From contig DAOTCE010000002.1 in the NCBI GenBank assembly GCA_035452965.1, forward strand, positions 426,790 to 490,789: 64,000 nt of DNA. Reading direction: 5' to 3'. The notes under the pieces were generated by a model. That model ran no database searches, had not been told where the DNA came from, and saw only the letters and a list, made by a program, of their open reading frames with translations. Origin of the DNA: Candidatus Paceibacterota bacterium (GTDB taxonomy: Bacteria > Verrucomicrobiota > Verrucomicrobiia > Limisphaerales > UBA8199). The translations under genes were made by a program, and so were the position numbers. Shown here in pieces: positions 53,292 to 61,610 of this stretch. Positions within the stretch are counted from its first letter, which is position 1, and every line of letters starts with the position of its first letter.

Positions 53292-54481
53292 ACCCCGCCG
53301 ATCCACTTGCGCTCCTCCCAAACCGCCTTCAACGAGGTCAGGTTGCGCGAGTCAAAGACGTTCCTGGCCGCCGCCAACAGCCGGCCGCGCTTGAGATTGT
53401 TCCACGCGTCGCTGGCGCTGACCGCCACGAATTGCAGAACGCTTGGGTCGCGGTAGCAATCTATCATGCACCGCGTGCACCCGTCCCGAATCAGCTTCGA
53501 ACGGTCGAAGTCATAGATGTTGCACATGGGCGTTTCCCAGAAGTGGCAGCGGTAGAGGTTCAGCTTCCAGTCCAGGTAGAAATACTTGTGGCCGCCCAGG
53601 CAGCCGAACTTCTCGGGCTCGCGCTTCAAATGACGCTGCATTTCGGTCAGCGACTCCCTGGGGTTGACCACCGGGAACCCGGTGCGCTGTTTCATGCGCT
53701 TGATCCGCTCAAAGACCTCGATCAACTCCTCGGTCCGGTAGCTGACCAGGCTTGAGTCGCTGAAACTCAGGTAGCTTGAAGCCAGGCTGCTCAGGGGGTA
53801 GCTGAACGTGCAGCTCTTGAAGCCCAGTCCAGTGAGAAACGCCGGGAGCTTGTCGTAGTCCGCGATCAGCTTGCTCGCCGTCACGCTCGCGGTCGTCTGC
53901 ACGCCGAGCTCGCCAAACACTTCGTTCGCCCGTTTGATCTTGCGGCAGACCTCGGGCAGCCCGCGGTTCCGCTCATGTGTCGCCACGTCATGCGCGTCAA
54001 TGGACATGATCACACTGCACAGGCCGCTGGCGGCCACGTCGCGCATATTCTGGTCAGTCCACAACGAGCCGTTGCTGCAAATCATCGGGCGTATGCCCCG
54101 CTCCGCCGCGTAGCGCGTCATGGCCCGCAGATCTTTGTGCACCAAAGGCTCCCCGCCGACAAACAACAGGTAGCCGATGTGGTTCCTGACGCAGATGTCT
54201 ATGACGTCCCGCGCTTCCTGGAGCGTGACGCTGCGCCGCTGCTTGGGATCGAACCGGTCCACGGCGAACCCGCAGAAATCGCATTTGGCGTTGCAGATGT
54301 TGGTGATCGCAAACTGGAGGTAGCCCGGCCCGCCGTCCCGCAGCACCTCGCCCACAAGCTTGAACAGGCCTTTTACGGGCTGGGCGACCGGGCGCAAATC
54401 ATCCTCGCCGGGGCCAACGCTGGCCGGCGGAGCTTCGGACCCAGTTAACGTGGCGGGGCTCATGCGGATATATTCGCCCAT
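53288..54481 (-). CDS. Radical SAM protein with SPASM-like C-terminus
   Basis: The protein of about 397 residues has the [4Fe-4S]-binding CxxxCxxC in YLQFAITNICNAKCDFCGFA (Cys near 63-70). GYLLFVGGEPLVHKDLRAMT with the GGEP SAM-binding motif follows, then CSNGSLWTDQNM. A Cys-rich tail is spread over CLGGHKYFYLDWK, YRCHFWETPMCN and GCTRCMIDCYRDPS, which could hold an auxiliary cluster. Substrate is unknown. It is distantly like the HpnH-type proteins also encoded in this window, so lipid or cofactor chemistry is a guess. The start is ATG 54481 or 54463. Upstream sequence to 54720 shows no family likeness. Confidence 0.82.
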   Translation of the reverse strand: MGEYIRMSPATLTGSEAPPASVGPGEDDLRPVAQPVKGLFKLVGEVLRDGGPGYLQFAITNICNAKCDFCGFAVDRFDPKQRRSVTLQEARDVIDICVRNHIGYLLFVGGEPLVHKDLRAMTRYAAERGIRPMICSNGSLWTDQNMRDVAASGLCSVIMSIDAHDVATHERNRGLPEVCRKIKRANEVFGELGVQTTASVTASKLIADYDKLPAFLTGLGFKSCTFSYPLSSLASSYLSFSDSSLVSYRTEELIEVFERIKRMKQRTGFPVVNPRESLTEMQRHLKREPEKFGCLGGHKYFYLDWKLNLYRCHFWETPMCNIYDFDRSKLIRDGCTRCMIDCYRDPSVLQFVAVSASDAWNNLKRGRLLAAARNVFDSRNLTSLKAVWEERKWIGGV

Positions 54482-54731
54482 CTTGTCGGGAACGCCAGCA
54501 CCGGAGCAATCCTTTCTATTGGGGACTCCTGACGAGCGAGGATCAAGAAGGTCATCTCCACGCCGTTGGGGTGAACCACCAAACGAAGAAAGAGAGGTCC
54601 ATTCCGGATTTCCGGGAGTTGCCATCGGTGTTTTTGACCCAAACCGCCCGAATGGCCTACGCACAGGCAAAACAACGCCACCAGTGCTCTCCAGGTAGAA
54701 CCGGATGGGCTCGGCCAACTTCTAACCCGTG

Positions 54732-54925
54732 CACTGTCCAAATTGTGGACAGTGATGCTGCCTGCATGCCCTTCCCAGTCCCCTCTGATCCCTGTGCTTT
54801 TGGCCTGTAGTTACGGTGTCTAGGCTGTGGTGCTACGGTGTGTATCCCATGGGGAGCGCTCCCCATGGGATACACACCGTAGCATAACCGGATTAGCAGG
54901 CTACTGCCCAGCCAACCGCAAGCCA
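54732..54925 (+). repeat. Palindromic element, copy D (in the gene-free stretch 54482-55057)
   Basis: The small hairpin CACTGTCCA (54732-54740) / TGGACAGTG (54746-54754) lies 76 bases before a perfect, loopless 54-base palindrome (54831-54884). The palindrome half-site is TGCTACGGTGTGTATCCCAT followed by GGGGAGC. The spacer (GTCCCCTCTGATCCCTGTGC, TTGGCCTGTAGTTACGG) closely matches the reverse strand of copy E. A conserved flank follows to about 54925. It points to the Tat-exported protein start at 55058. The rest of the 576-base gap (54482-54731, 54926-55057) shows no recognisable gene. Confidence 0.87.
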
Positions 54926-55057
54926 GCCCCGGCGTTGACTTACGTAACGGCGCCGTTGGCGGCTGGGATACGCTGGATTCTCTATCCACCCTGCCCCCGC
55001 ATTCTCCTCGGCGGTCTTGCCTTGACGCCGGGATTCAAACCTGCTACGCGTCATGCT

Positions 55058-56011
55058 ATGGCACACCGAATCTCACGGCGCGGTTTCGTGAAATCCTCGC
55101 TGCTTGCTTCCGCTGCCGTCCCGCTGGCCCTGCGCGGCCAAACCGACTCCGCCGCCCCGGCCGCCAGCCCGTTGCCGGCACTGCCAACGGGCAAGATTGC
55201 GGGCCAGGAGATAAGCCGCCTCATCCTCGGCGGCAATCTCATCGGCGGCTGGTCGCACTCGCGCGACCTCGCCTACGTTTCCACTCTCGCGCGCCGTTAC
55301 AACACCGAGGCCAAGATTCGCGAGACCTTTGAGCTGGCCGAGACCCACGGCATTACAGCCATCAACACCTGGGTCATGCAGGAGAATTCCCATCTGTTCA
55401 ACCACTGGAAACGCGGCGGGAAGATGAAATGGATCGCCCAGGTCCGCCTCGACGGCGCCGGCGGCTATTCTCAAATCCAACGGGCCATTGACGAAGGAGC
55501 TACGGGCGTCCATATCACCGGCGACACCGCCGAATCGCTGCTCAAGGAAGGCAAGTTCGACAAGGTCGGCGAGACCGTCCAGTTGATCAAATCCAAGCAG
55601 CGCGCCGCCGGTGTCGCCGCCCATGACCTGCGCGTCATTGTCGAGTGCGAAAAGGCCAAGCTGGACGTGGACTTCTACGTAAAGACATTCCACTCCCACG
55701 ATTACTACACCGCGCCTCGCGCGGACGAGAAGGACGCCATGGGCGCGCATGACAACTCGTGGTGCAACGATCCCCAGGCGGTCATTGACTTCATGGCGAC
55801 TGTCAAGAAGCCCTGGATCGCCTTCAAGATACTGGCCGCCGGCGCCATCCCGCCGCGCGCCGCCTTCCCCTACGCGTTCAACAGCGGCGCGGATTTCATT
55901 CTCGTCGGCATGTTCGACTGGCAGATCGAGGAGGACGCCAAGCTGGCCCGGCGCGTGGTGGCCATTGCCGCCAACGCCGACTCCAAGCGCACCCGCCCCT
56001 GGTTCGGCTGA
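55058..56011 (+). CDS. Tat-exported aldo/keto reductase-like TIM-barrel protein
   Basis: The 317-residue protein starts at ATG 55058 with a twin-arginine signal (SRRGFVKSSLLASAAVPLAL). The body opens with KIAGQEISRLILGGNLIGGW, which resembles an aldo/keto-reductase N-terminus. ETHGITAINTWVMQEN and the barrel strands WIAQVRLDG, GATGVHITGD, WIAFKILAAGAIPP and GADFILVGMFDWQIEEDA follow. The catalytic Tyr of true aldo/keto reductases is not evident, and similar proteins in Planctomycetota and Verrucomicrobiota are uncharacterised. It is probably folded in the cytosol and exported. A PQQ propeller gene follows 29 bases on, so the pair may work together in the periplasm. Confidence 0.72.
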   Translation: MAHRISRRGFVKSSLLASAAVPLALRGQTDSAAPAASPLPALPTGKIAGQEISRLILGGNLIGGWSHSRDLAYVSTLARRYNTEAKIRETFELAETHGITAINTWVMQENSHLFNHWKRGGKMKWIAQVRLDGAGGYSQIQRAIDEGATGVHITGDTAESLLKEGKFDKVGETVQLIKSKQRAAGVAAHDLRVIVECEKAKLDVDFYVKTFHSHDYYTAPRADEKDAMGAHDNSWCNDPQAVIDFMATVKKPWIAFKILAAGAIPPRAAFPYAFNSGADFILVGMFDWQIEEDAKLARRVVAIAANADSKRTRPWFG

Positions 56012-56040
56012 GCTGCCAGCGTTTCGCCGCTTTGAAGCGA

Positions 56041-57555
56041 ATGGACGTGTCCCGGTGCGCCTGGTTGTTCGGCAACGTGGTGTGGGTGGCGTGGCTCTCT
56101 CTGGCTGGCGCCGCCGACCAGCCGCAATGGGGCCGAGCCTGGTCCCGCAACCTGGTCTCGGACGAACGCGGCCTGCCCGATTCCTTCGATCCCCAGACCG
56201 GCAAAAACATCAAGTGGTCGGCAGCGTTGGGCACTGAGACCCACGCCACCACCATCATCGCCGCTGGCCGGGTTTACATCGGCACCAACAACGGCCACCC
56301 CCGCGATCCCGCCCAGCAGGGCGATCGCGGCGTCCTGATGTGCTTCGACGAGCAGACCGGCCGCTTCCTCTGGCAGCTCGTTTTCCCCAAGCGTACCGAG
56401 GACATGTACTTCGACTGGCCCAACAGCGGCATCGCCTCGCCTGTCACCGTCGAGGGCGACCGCGCCTACGTTGTCAACAACCGCGGTGAAGTCCTCTGCC
56501 TCGATGTGCCGCCTCTGCCGGCGACAGCCGAAGCCGGAAGGCAGAATGCGGAAACGAACAGTCTCCCCCGCCTGCCCGAACCGCGCATCGTCTGGCGATT
56601 CGACCTTACCACTGGCGCCGGCATCTGGTCTCACGACGCCGTTCACAGCTCCATTCTCGTTGATGGCGATTACCTTTACCTCAACACCGGCACTGGTGTG
56701 GACAACACCCACCGCCGCATCCGCACCCCGGACGCCCCGAGCCTGGTCGTGCTCGACAAGCGCACTGGACGTCTCGTCGGGCGGGAAAATGAACACATCG
56801 CCCCCACCATCTTCCATTGCACCTGGTCGGCGCCATCCCTGGCCACGGTCAACGGCCGTCCGCTGCTCTTCCTGGCCGCCGGCAACGGTGTGGTCTACGC
56901 CTTTGAACCGCTCAGGAATGTTCCTGCCGGGCCGCCCGCCTCACTCCGGCGGGTCTGGCAATTCGACTTCGACCCGGCCTCTCCAAAGACCAACGTCCAC
57001 AGGTACGTCACCAACCGCCGCGAAAGCCCCAGCAACTTCTTCGGCATGCCCGTCTTTGACAACGACCGCCTCTACGTTGCCGGCGGCGGCGATATCTGGT
57101 GGGGCAAGAACGAAGCCTGGCTCAAGTGCCTCGACGCTACCCGCACCGGCGACATCACCACCAACGGCCTGATCTGGTCCTGCCCGCTGCAGAAACACGT
57201 CCTGTCCACGCCCGCGGTTTGGCGGGGCCTTGTCTTCATTGCTGATTGCGGGAAGATGATCCATTGCGTGGACGCCGCAACCGGCCGGCCCTGTTGGACC
57301 CATGAACTCAAAGGCGAAGCCTGGGCCTCGCCCCTTGCCGCCGACGGCAAAGTCTATCTCGGCACCCGCAACGGCGCCTTCTACAGCTTCGCCGCCGCCC
57401 GGGAGAAGAAACTCCTGAGCACGGTCGAGCTTGGCCGCCCCATCAGCTCGACCGCCACCGCCGCCAACGGCGTTCTCTACGTCGCCACCATGAACCACCT
57501 CTACGCCCTGAGCCAAGCTCCCACCCGGGAGGGCGAGCGTTCGCGCGAGCCCTAA
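56041..57555 (+). CDS. Secreted PQQ-type beta-propeller protein
   Basis: The protein of about 504 residues has a signal peptide (WLFGNVVWVAWLSLAGAA) followed by DQPQWGRAWSRNLVSDERGL, the opening typical of PQQ-binding-like propellers of these phyla. Blades include GVLMCFDEQTGRFLWQLVFP, YVVNNRGEVLCLDV, PSLVVLDKRTGRLVGRENEH and CVDAATGRPCWTHELKGEAW. The segment between blades with GDIWWGKNEAWLKCLDATRT is longer than normal. It probably acts in the periplasm with the Tat-exported protein encoded just upstream. The last residues (REGERSREP) are encoded by an arm of an inverted-repeat element, so the natural C-terminus may have been replaced by it. ATG 56041 is preferred over a TTG three codons earlier. 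Confidence 0.85.
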   Translation: MDVSRCAWLFGNVVWVAWLSLAGAADQPQWGRAWSRNLVSDERGLPDSFDPQTGKNIKWSAALGTETHATTIIAAGRVYIGTNNGHPRDPAQQGDRGVLMCFDEQTGRFLWQLVFPKRTEDMYFDWPNSGIASPVTVEGDRAYVVNNRGEVLCLDVPPLPATAEAGRQNAETNSLPRLPEPRIVWRFDLTTGAGIWSHDAVHSSILVDGDYLYLNTGTGVDNTHRRIRTPDAPSLVVLDKRTGRLVGRENEHIAPTIFHCTWSAPSLATVNGRPLLFLAAGNGVVYAFEPLRNVPAGPPASLRRVWQFDFDPASPKTNVHRYVTNRRESPSNFFGMPVFDNDRLYVAGGGDIWWGKNEAWLKCLDATRTGDITTNGLIWSCPLQKHVLSTPAVWRGLVFIADCGKMIHCVDAATGRPCWTHELKGEAWASPLAADGKVYLGTRNGAFYSFAAAREKKLLSTVELGRPISSTATAANGVLYVATMNHLYALSQAPTREGERSREP

Positions 57556-57601
57556 CGTTCGTGGATGGTGTGAAGATCTGAGCTCGCGCGGACGCTCGCC
57601 C
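57531..57601. repeat. GAGCG inverted-repeat element, copy 2
   Basis: GGGCGAGCGTTCGCGCGAGC (57531-57550) and GCTCGCGCGGACGCTCGCCC (57582-57601) pair over 20 bases with one mismatch across a 31-base loop. The left arm encodes the end of the propeller protein and the stop codon lies just inside the loop. It is related to copy 1 (12195-12257), including the bases next to the right arm. Confidence 0.6.
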
Positions 57602-57674
57602 TTGCAGGAACCCGGAGGAACCCACAGCATTTTCTTTTCCGGCCGCGGCCCTTTGCCGCACGCTGGCACGCGGG

Positions 57675-57983
57675 ATGCAGAATGAGACCGCACTTGCTCT
57701 CCTGCAGCAGATGCTTGGGCCAGCCGCGCAGTTCCGCGACGGGCAATGGGACGCCATTGACCTCGCCGCGAACCAGCGCCAGCGGTTGTTCGTCGTCCAA
57801 CGCACCGGCTGGGGCAAGAGCGTCGTCTATTTTCTGGCCGCTAAGATCCTGCGCAACGCCGGGGCCGGACCGACTCTGCTCATCAGCCCACTGCTCTCGC
57901 TCATGCGCAACCAGATTCTCGCCGCCGGGAAACTGAGCATCCGCGCCGAGACCATCCACAGCCAGAACCTCGAAGGCTCTTGA
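57675..57983 (+). pseudogene. Truncated RecQ-type helicase fragment
   Basis: One hundred residues match the start of a RecQ-like superfamily 2 helicase: QFRDGQWDAIDLAANQRQRL (Q-motif region), LFVVQRTGWGKSVVYFLAAK with the Walker A GWGKS, and LLISPLLSLMRNQILAAGKL (motif Ia). The frame then ends in IHSQNLEGS. The DEAH box and everything downstream are missing, where a full protein needs 500-700 residues. The break coincides with the start of a 62-base segment copied from the end of hpnJ (57974-58035), which points to a deletion by recombination. It cannot be an active helicase. Confidence 0.82.
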
Positions 57984-58035
57984 AGAATTCGTAGCCCTCG
58001 CGGCAGCGGCGGACGAAGACGTCTTAGTCCTCCAG
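57974..58035 (-). repeat. Partial duplicate of the hpnJ 3' region
   Basis: These 62 bases match 58671-58732, near the 3' end of hpnJ, with only about four differences. In hpnJ frame on the minus strand the copy reads DVFVRRCREGYEFFK, preceded by an in-frame stop (TAA) where hpnJ has AAG. It is non-coding debris joined directly to the broken recQ fragment. Confidence 0.85.
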
Positions 58036-58086
58036 CTCGGGCCAATTCGCCTTGCTGGGGATCACTTGATCATCCATAGTATTGGC

Positions 58087-58314
58087 ATGGCTGTCACGTT
58101 GCCAATCGGGCGCATGTCGCGGGCGGATAAGCTGCGGGCCATGGAAGCGCTTTGGGCCGATTTGAGCCGGGATGAGGCTGAGTTTGAGTCTCCGGACTGG
58201 CATGGCACCGTCCTGCGCGAGACGGAGCGACTTGTGCGCGACGGCAAGGCCAAGTTCTCGAATTGGCCAGCGGCCAGGCGCAGGATTCACCGCAAGGCCG
58301 GCCGGCCGGCATGA
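58087..58314 (+). CDS. Addiction-module antitoxin (unstable antitoxin family)
   Basis: The 75-residue protein matches the PF09720-type addiction module component: MSRADKLRAMEALWADLSRD, then SPDWHGTVLRETERLVRDGK and SNWPAARRRI. Such antitoxins neutralise a RelE/ParE-type toxin encoded directly downstream. Its stop codon overlaps the toxin start in ATGA, the usual coupled arrangement. The start is ATG 58087, and a TTG at 58066 would add seven residues. Because the toxin frame is broken, the antitoxin may now be an orphan. Confidence 0.85.
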   Translation: MAVTLPIGRMSRADKLRAMEALWADLSRDEAEFESPDWHGTVLRETERLVRDGKAKFSNWPAARRRIHRKAGRPA

Positions 58315-58607
58315 AACTCCGCATTCTGGACCTGGCAGAGGCGGACTTGTTGTCAGGCTTCAGATTCTACGAGTAGCGGTCCGCAGCCGTGGGTTGGTAT
58401 TTCCTGGATAGTCTTTCCGCCGACATCGAATCCCTGCACCTCTACGCCGGCATCCACCGGAGGTATCTCGGCTACTTTCGGATGCTCTCCCACCGTTTCC
58501 CCTACGCCGTCTATTACCGGATAGCAGACGATGAGGTTCAGGTCTGGCGGATTCTGGATTGCCGACGCGATCCACGGTGGACTCGCCGGCAGCTCAGGAC
58601 CGTCTAG
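58311..58607 (+). pseudogene. RelE/ParE-type toxin, interrupted by a nonsense codon
   Basis: Starting at ATG 58311 the frame reads MKLRILDLAEADLLSGFRFY, then Glu, then TAG at 58374-58376. It continues in the same frame for 76 more codons (AVGWYFLDSLSADIESLHLY, YLGYFRMLSHRFPYAVYYRI, VWRILDCRRDPRWTR) to a TAG at 58605-58607. The reassembled 98-codon product has the length and pattern of RelE/ParE toxins. A single C-to-T change (CAG to TAG) would explain the stop. The final TAG shares bases with the stop of the convergent hpnJ through the palindrome CTAG. Confidence 0.85.
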
Positions 58608-60073
58608 GTTGCGTGCGCCGGGATTGACGCAACACTTTTCGCCGCCGCCAAGTCCTCCTTCCGCTGACGGAGGCTCTTGAAGAACTCGTAGCCCTCGCGG
58701 CAGCGGCGGACGAAGACGTCCTTGTCCTCGAGCATGGTCTTGATGATGCGCAGGATCGGCTTGGGGCGAAGGTAGTAGGCGCGGTAAAAGCGGTCCACGG
58801 CCTCGAAGATGGCTTCCTTGCTCAGGCCCGGGTATTCGAGGGCACTCTGCTGGAAACCATCCTCCTCCACCAGGTCGGTCTTGTCGCGCTTGACGAACCA
58901 GCCGTTCTGGCGGGCCATTTCGTAAAGCTCGGTGCCGGGGTATGGCGCGGCTAGCGAGACCTGCATGCTGAAGACGTCGAGCTCCTGCGCGAAGCGAATG
59001 GTCTCCTCGATGGTTTGCGGCGTCTCGACCGGCAGGCCGAGAACAAAAGTGCCGTGGATCACCACTCCCGCGTCGTGACAGGCCTTGGTGAACCGGCGCA
59101 TCTCCTCGAGCGTGACGCCCTTCTTGATGTTCTTGAGAATCTGCTCGTTGCCGCTCTCGTAGCCGACCAGGAACAGGCGCAGGCCAGCGTCCTTGAAGGA
59201 TTTCACCGTGTCGTAGTCGAGGTTGGCGCGGCTGTTGCAGCTCCAGGCCAGGCCGAGCGGGGCGAGCTTTTTGGCGATCTCGCGAGCGCGCGGGAGGTTG
59301 GCGGTGAAGGTGTCGTCGTCGAAGAAGAACTCGCGCACCTGCGGGAAGAGCTTCTTCATGTAGGCCATTTCGTCGGCGACGTTCTGGGCGGAGCGGACGC
59401 GGTATTTGTGCCCGCCGATGGTCTGCGGCCAGAGGCAGAAGGTGCATTGGGCGGGGCAGCCGCGGCCGGTGTAGAGGCTCAGATAGGGGTGCAGCAGGTA
59501 GCCGATAAAGTACTTCTCGATCTGCAGGTCGCGCTTATAGACGTCAGCCACCCAGGGCAAGGCGTCCATGTTCGGGATAAGCTCGCGCTCAGGGTTGTGC
59601 CGGATCTTGCCATCCTGGTCGCGGTAGCTCAGGCCGGCAATCGTGTCGAGCGGGCGGCCTTCGGCAACTTCCTTGCACGTGTAGTCGAATTCCTTGCGCC
59701 CGACCCAATCAATGGCCGGAGAGGCTTTCAGGGTCTCGGTCGGCAGAACCGCCGCATGCGCGCCGACGAAGCCGATCCTGGTCTCGGGCCGGTTCGCCTT
59801 GATGGCCTCGGCGACCTTGCTGTCGTTCTTCAGCGAGGGCGTGGAGGTGTGGATGATGACGTGGTCGTAGCCTTTGGCCTCTTCGAGGCAGCGCTTGATC
59901 TGGATGTCGTGCGGCGGACAATCCAGCAGCTTCGAGTCGGGCACGAGCGCCGCCGGCTGGGCGAGCCACGTCGGATACCAGAAGCTGGTGACCTCGCGCC
60001 GCGCCTGGTAGCGCGAGCCGGCGCCGCCGTCAAAGCCGTCGAAAGAAGGGGGGGAAAGGAAAAGGGTGCTCAT
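58604..60073 (-). CDS. hpnJ: Hopanoid-associated B12-binding radical SAM protein HpnJ
   Basis: The 489-residue protein opens STLFLSPPSFDGFDGGAGSR, a start I know as characteristic of HpnJ. An N-terminal cobalamin-binding-like domain (HVIIHTSTPSLKNDSKVAEA, GFVGAHAAVLPTE) comes first. The radical SAM core has CxxxCxxC in YTGRGCPAQCTFCLWPQTIG near residue 205, then FFFDDDTFTANLPRAREI and FLVGYESGNEQILKNIKKG. HpnJ is linked to formation of the cyclitol ether head group of bacteriohopanepolyols. It follows hpnH on the same strand after 126 bases. A fragment of its 3' end is duplicated at 57974-58035. Confidence 0.93.
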   Translation of the reverse strand: MSTLFLSPPSFDGFDGGAGSRYQARREVTSFWYPTWLAQPAALVPDSKLLDCPPHDIQIKRCLEEAKGYDHVIIHTSTPSLKNDSKVAEAIKANRPETRIGFVGAHAAVLPTETLKASPAIDWVGRKEFDYTCKEVAEGRPLDTIAGLSYRDQDGKIRHNPERELIPNMDALPWVADVYKRDLQIEKYFIGYLLHPYLSLYTGRGCPAQCTFCLWPQTIGGHKYRVRSAQNVADEMAYMKKLFPQVREFFFDDDTFTANLPRAREIAKKLAPLGLAWSCNSRANLDYDTVKSFKDAGLRLFLVGYESGNEQILKNIKKGVTLEEMRRFTKACHDAGVVIHGTFVLGLPVETPQTIEETIRFAQELDVFSMQVSLAAPYPGTELYEMARQNGWFVKRDKTDLVEEDGFQQSALEYPGLSKEAIFEAVDRFYRAYYLRPKPILRIIKTMLEDKDVFVRRCREGYEFFKSLRQRKEDLAAAKSVASIPAHAT

Positions 60074-60199
60074 GGCTTAAGATTCAGGGAGGGCCAGTGG
60101 CAGGTCGGCGCGGCTCCACGGTGGCACTGCCGCCAAGGCGTCAGTCCTCGGCCGCTTTCCAAACCGCCTGAAAGGCATTGGGCTGGCGGAGACTCTGTT

Positions 60200-61600
60200 C
60201 TAGCCGCCGCCACGTTTTGCCTCACGAACTCTGGCGAGCAGCTGATCCCGCTCCGATGTGTCCCCACTGCCGCAGCCGCCGCCTTTATCCTCATGGCCGT
60301 TGTTCTGGAAGGCGGACTTGGCGCCGGCCAGGCCGGCATTAATCGCAGCCTTGGCCTGGGCCAGGTGGCCTTTGCCGGCGGAGACGCCGTTGAACACCTT
60401 GTTTTGGCGGCCGGCGTAATGCGGCTTGGGATGGGGCGCAAAGTTGTAGCGGATATTCTTCCAGGTATCGCCGGCCTGGTAATTGGTGCCCAGCGCGCCG
60501 CTGGGATCGTAGCCGCAGTGCACCATGCAATTCTCGCAGCGCGGATCGCGCGCGATGCCCCCCAACACGCCGTAGCGGGTCCAATCCACCCGGTCCAGCA
60601 TTTCCTGATACCGCGCGTAGTGGCCGTCGGTGATGAGGTAACACGGCGCCTTCCAGCCTTTGATGTTGCGCGTGGGAATGGCCCAGGCGGTGCACGTCAG
60701 GTCACGCTTGCCCGCCAGAAACTCCTGGTACACCGGCGTGCCGAAGATAGTGAACTTCTCGCCCCACTCCTGGATCTTCGCGAACTTCTGAATGGTCATG
60801 GCCCGTGTGAGGAAGAAATCCTCGGGCTTCTTGCCCAGTCGTGTGACCATGTCCTTCTTGGCGGCGTCGTAATCGTAGCCCGGAGAGATCGTGTGGCCGT
60901 CCACCTCCAGCGAGGAGAAGAACTCGAACATCTGCTCAATCTCCCCGACGTCCGACTCCTTGTACACCGTGGTGTTGGTCGCGACCTGGAAGCCCAGCAG
61001 CTTCGCCATGCGGATGGCCTCGACGCACTCCTTGAACACGCCCTCGCGCTCAACGATGAGGTCGTGCGTGTATTCCAGGCCGTCCACGTGGACATTCCAG
61101 TAGAGCCACTTGGTCGGCTTGATGACGGGGCGCCCGTCCTGTTTGCCCTTGCGGATAGTCTCGGCGTCCTTGTCCGAGATCAGCTTCTCGGCCAGCAATC
61201 GCGCGAGCGTCGGTTCCAGCCCGGACGTGTAGATGTCAGCGAGGTAGTCCTTGAGCTTCTTCCGCATGAACAAGCCGTTCGTGCAGATATAGACGATGCG
61301 GCCTTGCGCCAGCAGCCCGGCGACCAACTCTTCGATCTTGGGATATATCAGCGGCTCGCCGCCACACACCGAGACCATCGGCGCGTCGCATTCCGCCGCG
61401 GACGCCAGACAATCCTCCAGGGTCATCATGTCTTTGAGGCTGGTGGAATACTCCCGGATGCGGCCGCATCCCGTGCAAGTGAGGTTGCAGGTGTGGAGCG
61501 GTTCGAGCTGGAGCACCAGCGCAAAGCGCGGCGTGCGCCGAATCTTGTGCTTAATGATGTGACGGGCGATCTTGACCGTCAACGCGAGCGGAAATCGCAT
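60200..61600 (-). CDS. hpnH: Adenosyl-hopene transferase HpnH (radical SAM)
   Basis: The 466-residue enzyme has VLQLEPLHTCNLTCTGCGRI with CxxxCxxC near residue 38, VCGGEPLIYPKIEELVAGLL with the GGEP motif, and the HpnH landmarks ITDGHYARYQEMLDRVDWTR and CENCMVHCGYDPSGALG. HpnH joins a 5'-deoxyadenosyl radical to diploptene, giving adenosylhopane, the first step to side-chain hopanoids. Compared with the usual 330-380 residue form, it has about 35 extra residues after KLKDYLADIYTSG (around 105-145) and a longer Gly-rich C-terminus containing GGGCGSG. A small lipoprotein gene ends 11 bases before its start. Squalene-hopene cyclase is not in this window. Confidence 0.92.
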   Translation of the reverse strand: MRFPLALTVKIARHIIKHKIRRTPRFALVLQLEPLHTCNLTCTGCGRIREYSTSLKDMMTLEDCLASAAECDAPMVSVCGGEPLIYPKIEELVAGLLAQGRIVYICTNGLFMRKKLKDYLADIYTSGLEPTLARLLAEKLISDKDAETIRKGKQDGRPVIKPTKWLYWNVHVDGLEYTHDLIVEREGVFKECVEAIRMAKLLGFQVATNTTVYKESDVGEIEQMFEFFSSLEVDGHTISPGYDYDAAKKDMVTRLGKKPEDFFLTRAMTIQKFAKIQEWGEKFTIFGTPVYQEFLAGKRDLTCTAWAIPTRNIKGWKAPCYLITDGHYARYQEMLDRVDWTRYGVLGGIARDPRCENCMVHCGYDPSGALGTNYQAGDTWKNIRYNFAPHPKPHYAGRQNKVFNGVSAGKGHLAQAKAAINAGLAGAKSAFQNNGHEDKGGGCGSGDTSERDQLLARVREAKRGGG

Positions 61601-61610
61601 AGAACGAGTC

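Noticed and set aside
54460..54741. A 93-codon minus-strand frame upstream of the radical SAM gene
   Set aside because: It overlaps the radical SAM start in another frame and runs into repeat copy D. No family likeness, so at most a decayed remnant.
58374..58376. The TAG in the toxin gene as a recoded sense codon
   Set aside because: TAG ends other genes here (for example hpnJ and the toxin frame itself at 58605) and there is no sign of suppressor or pyrrolysine machinery, so a nonsense mutation is simpler.
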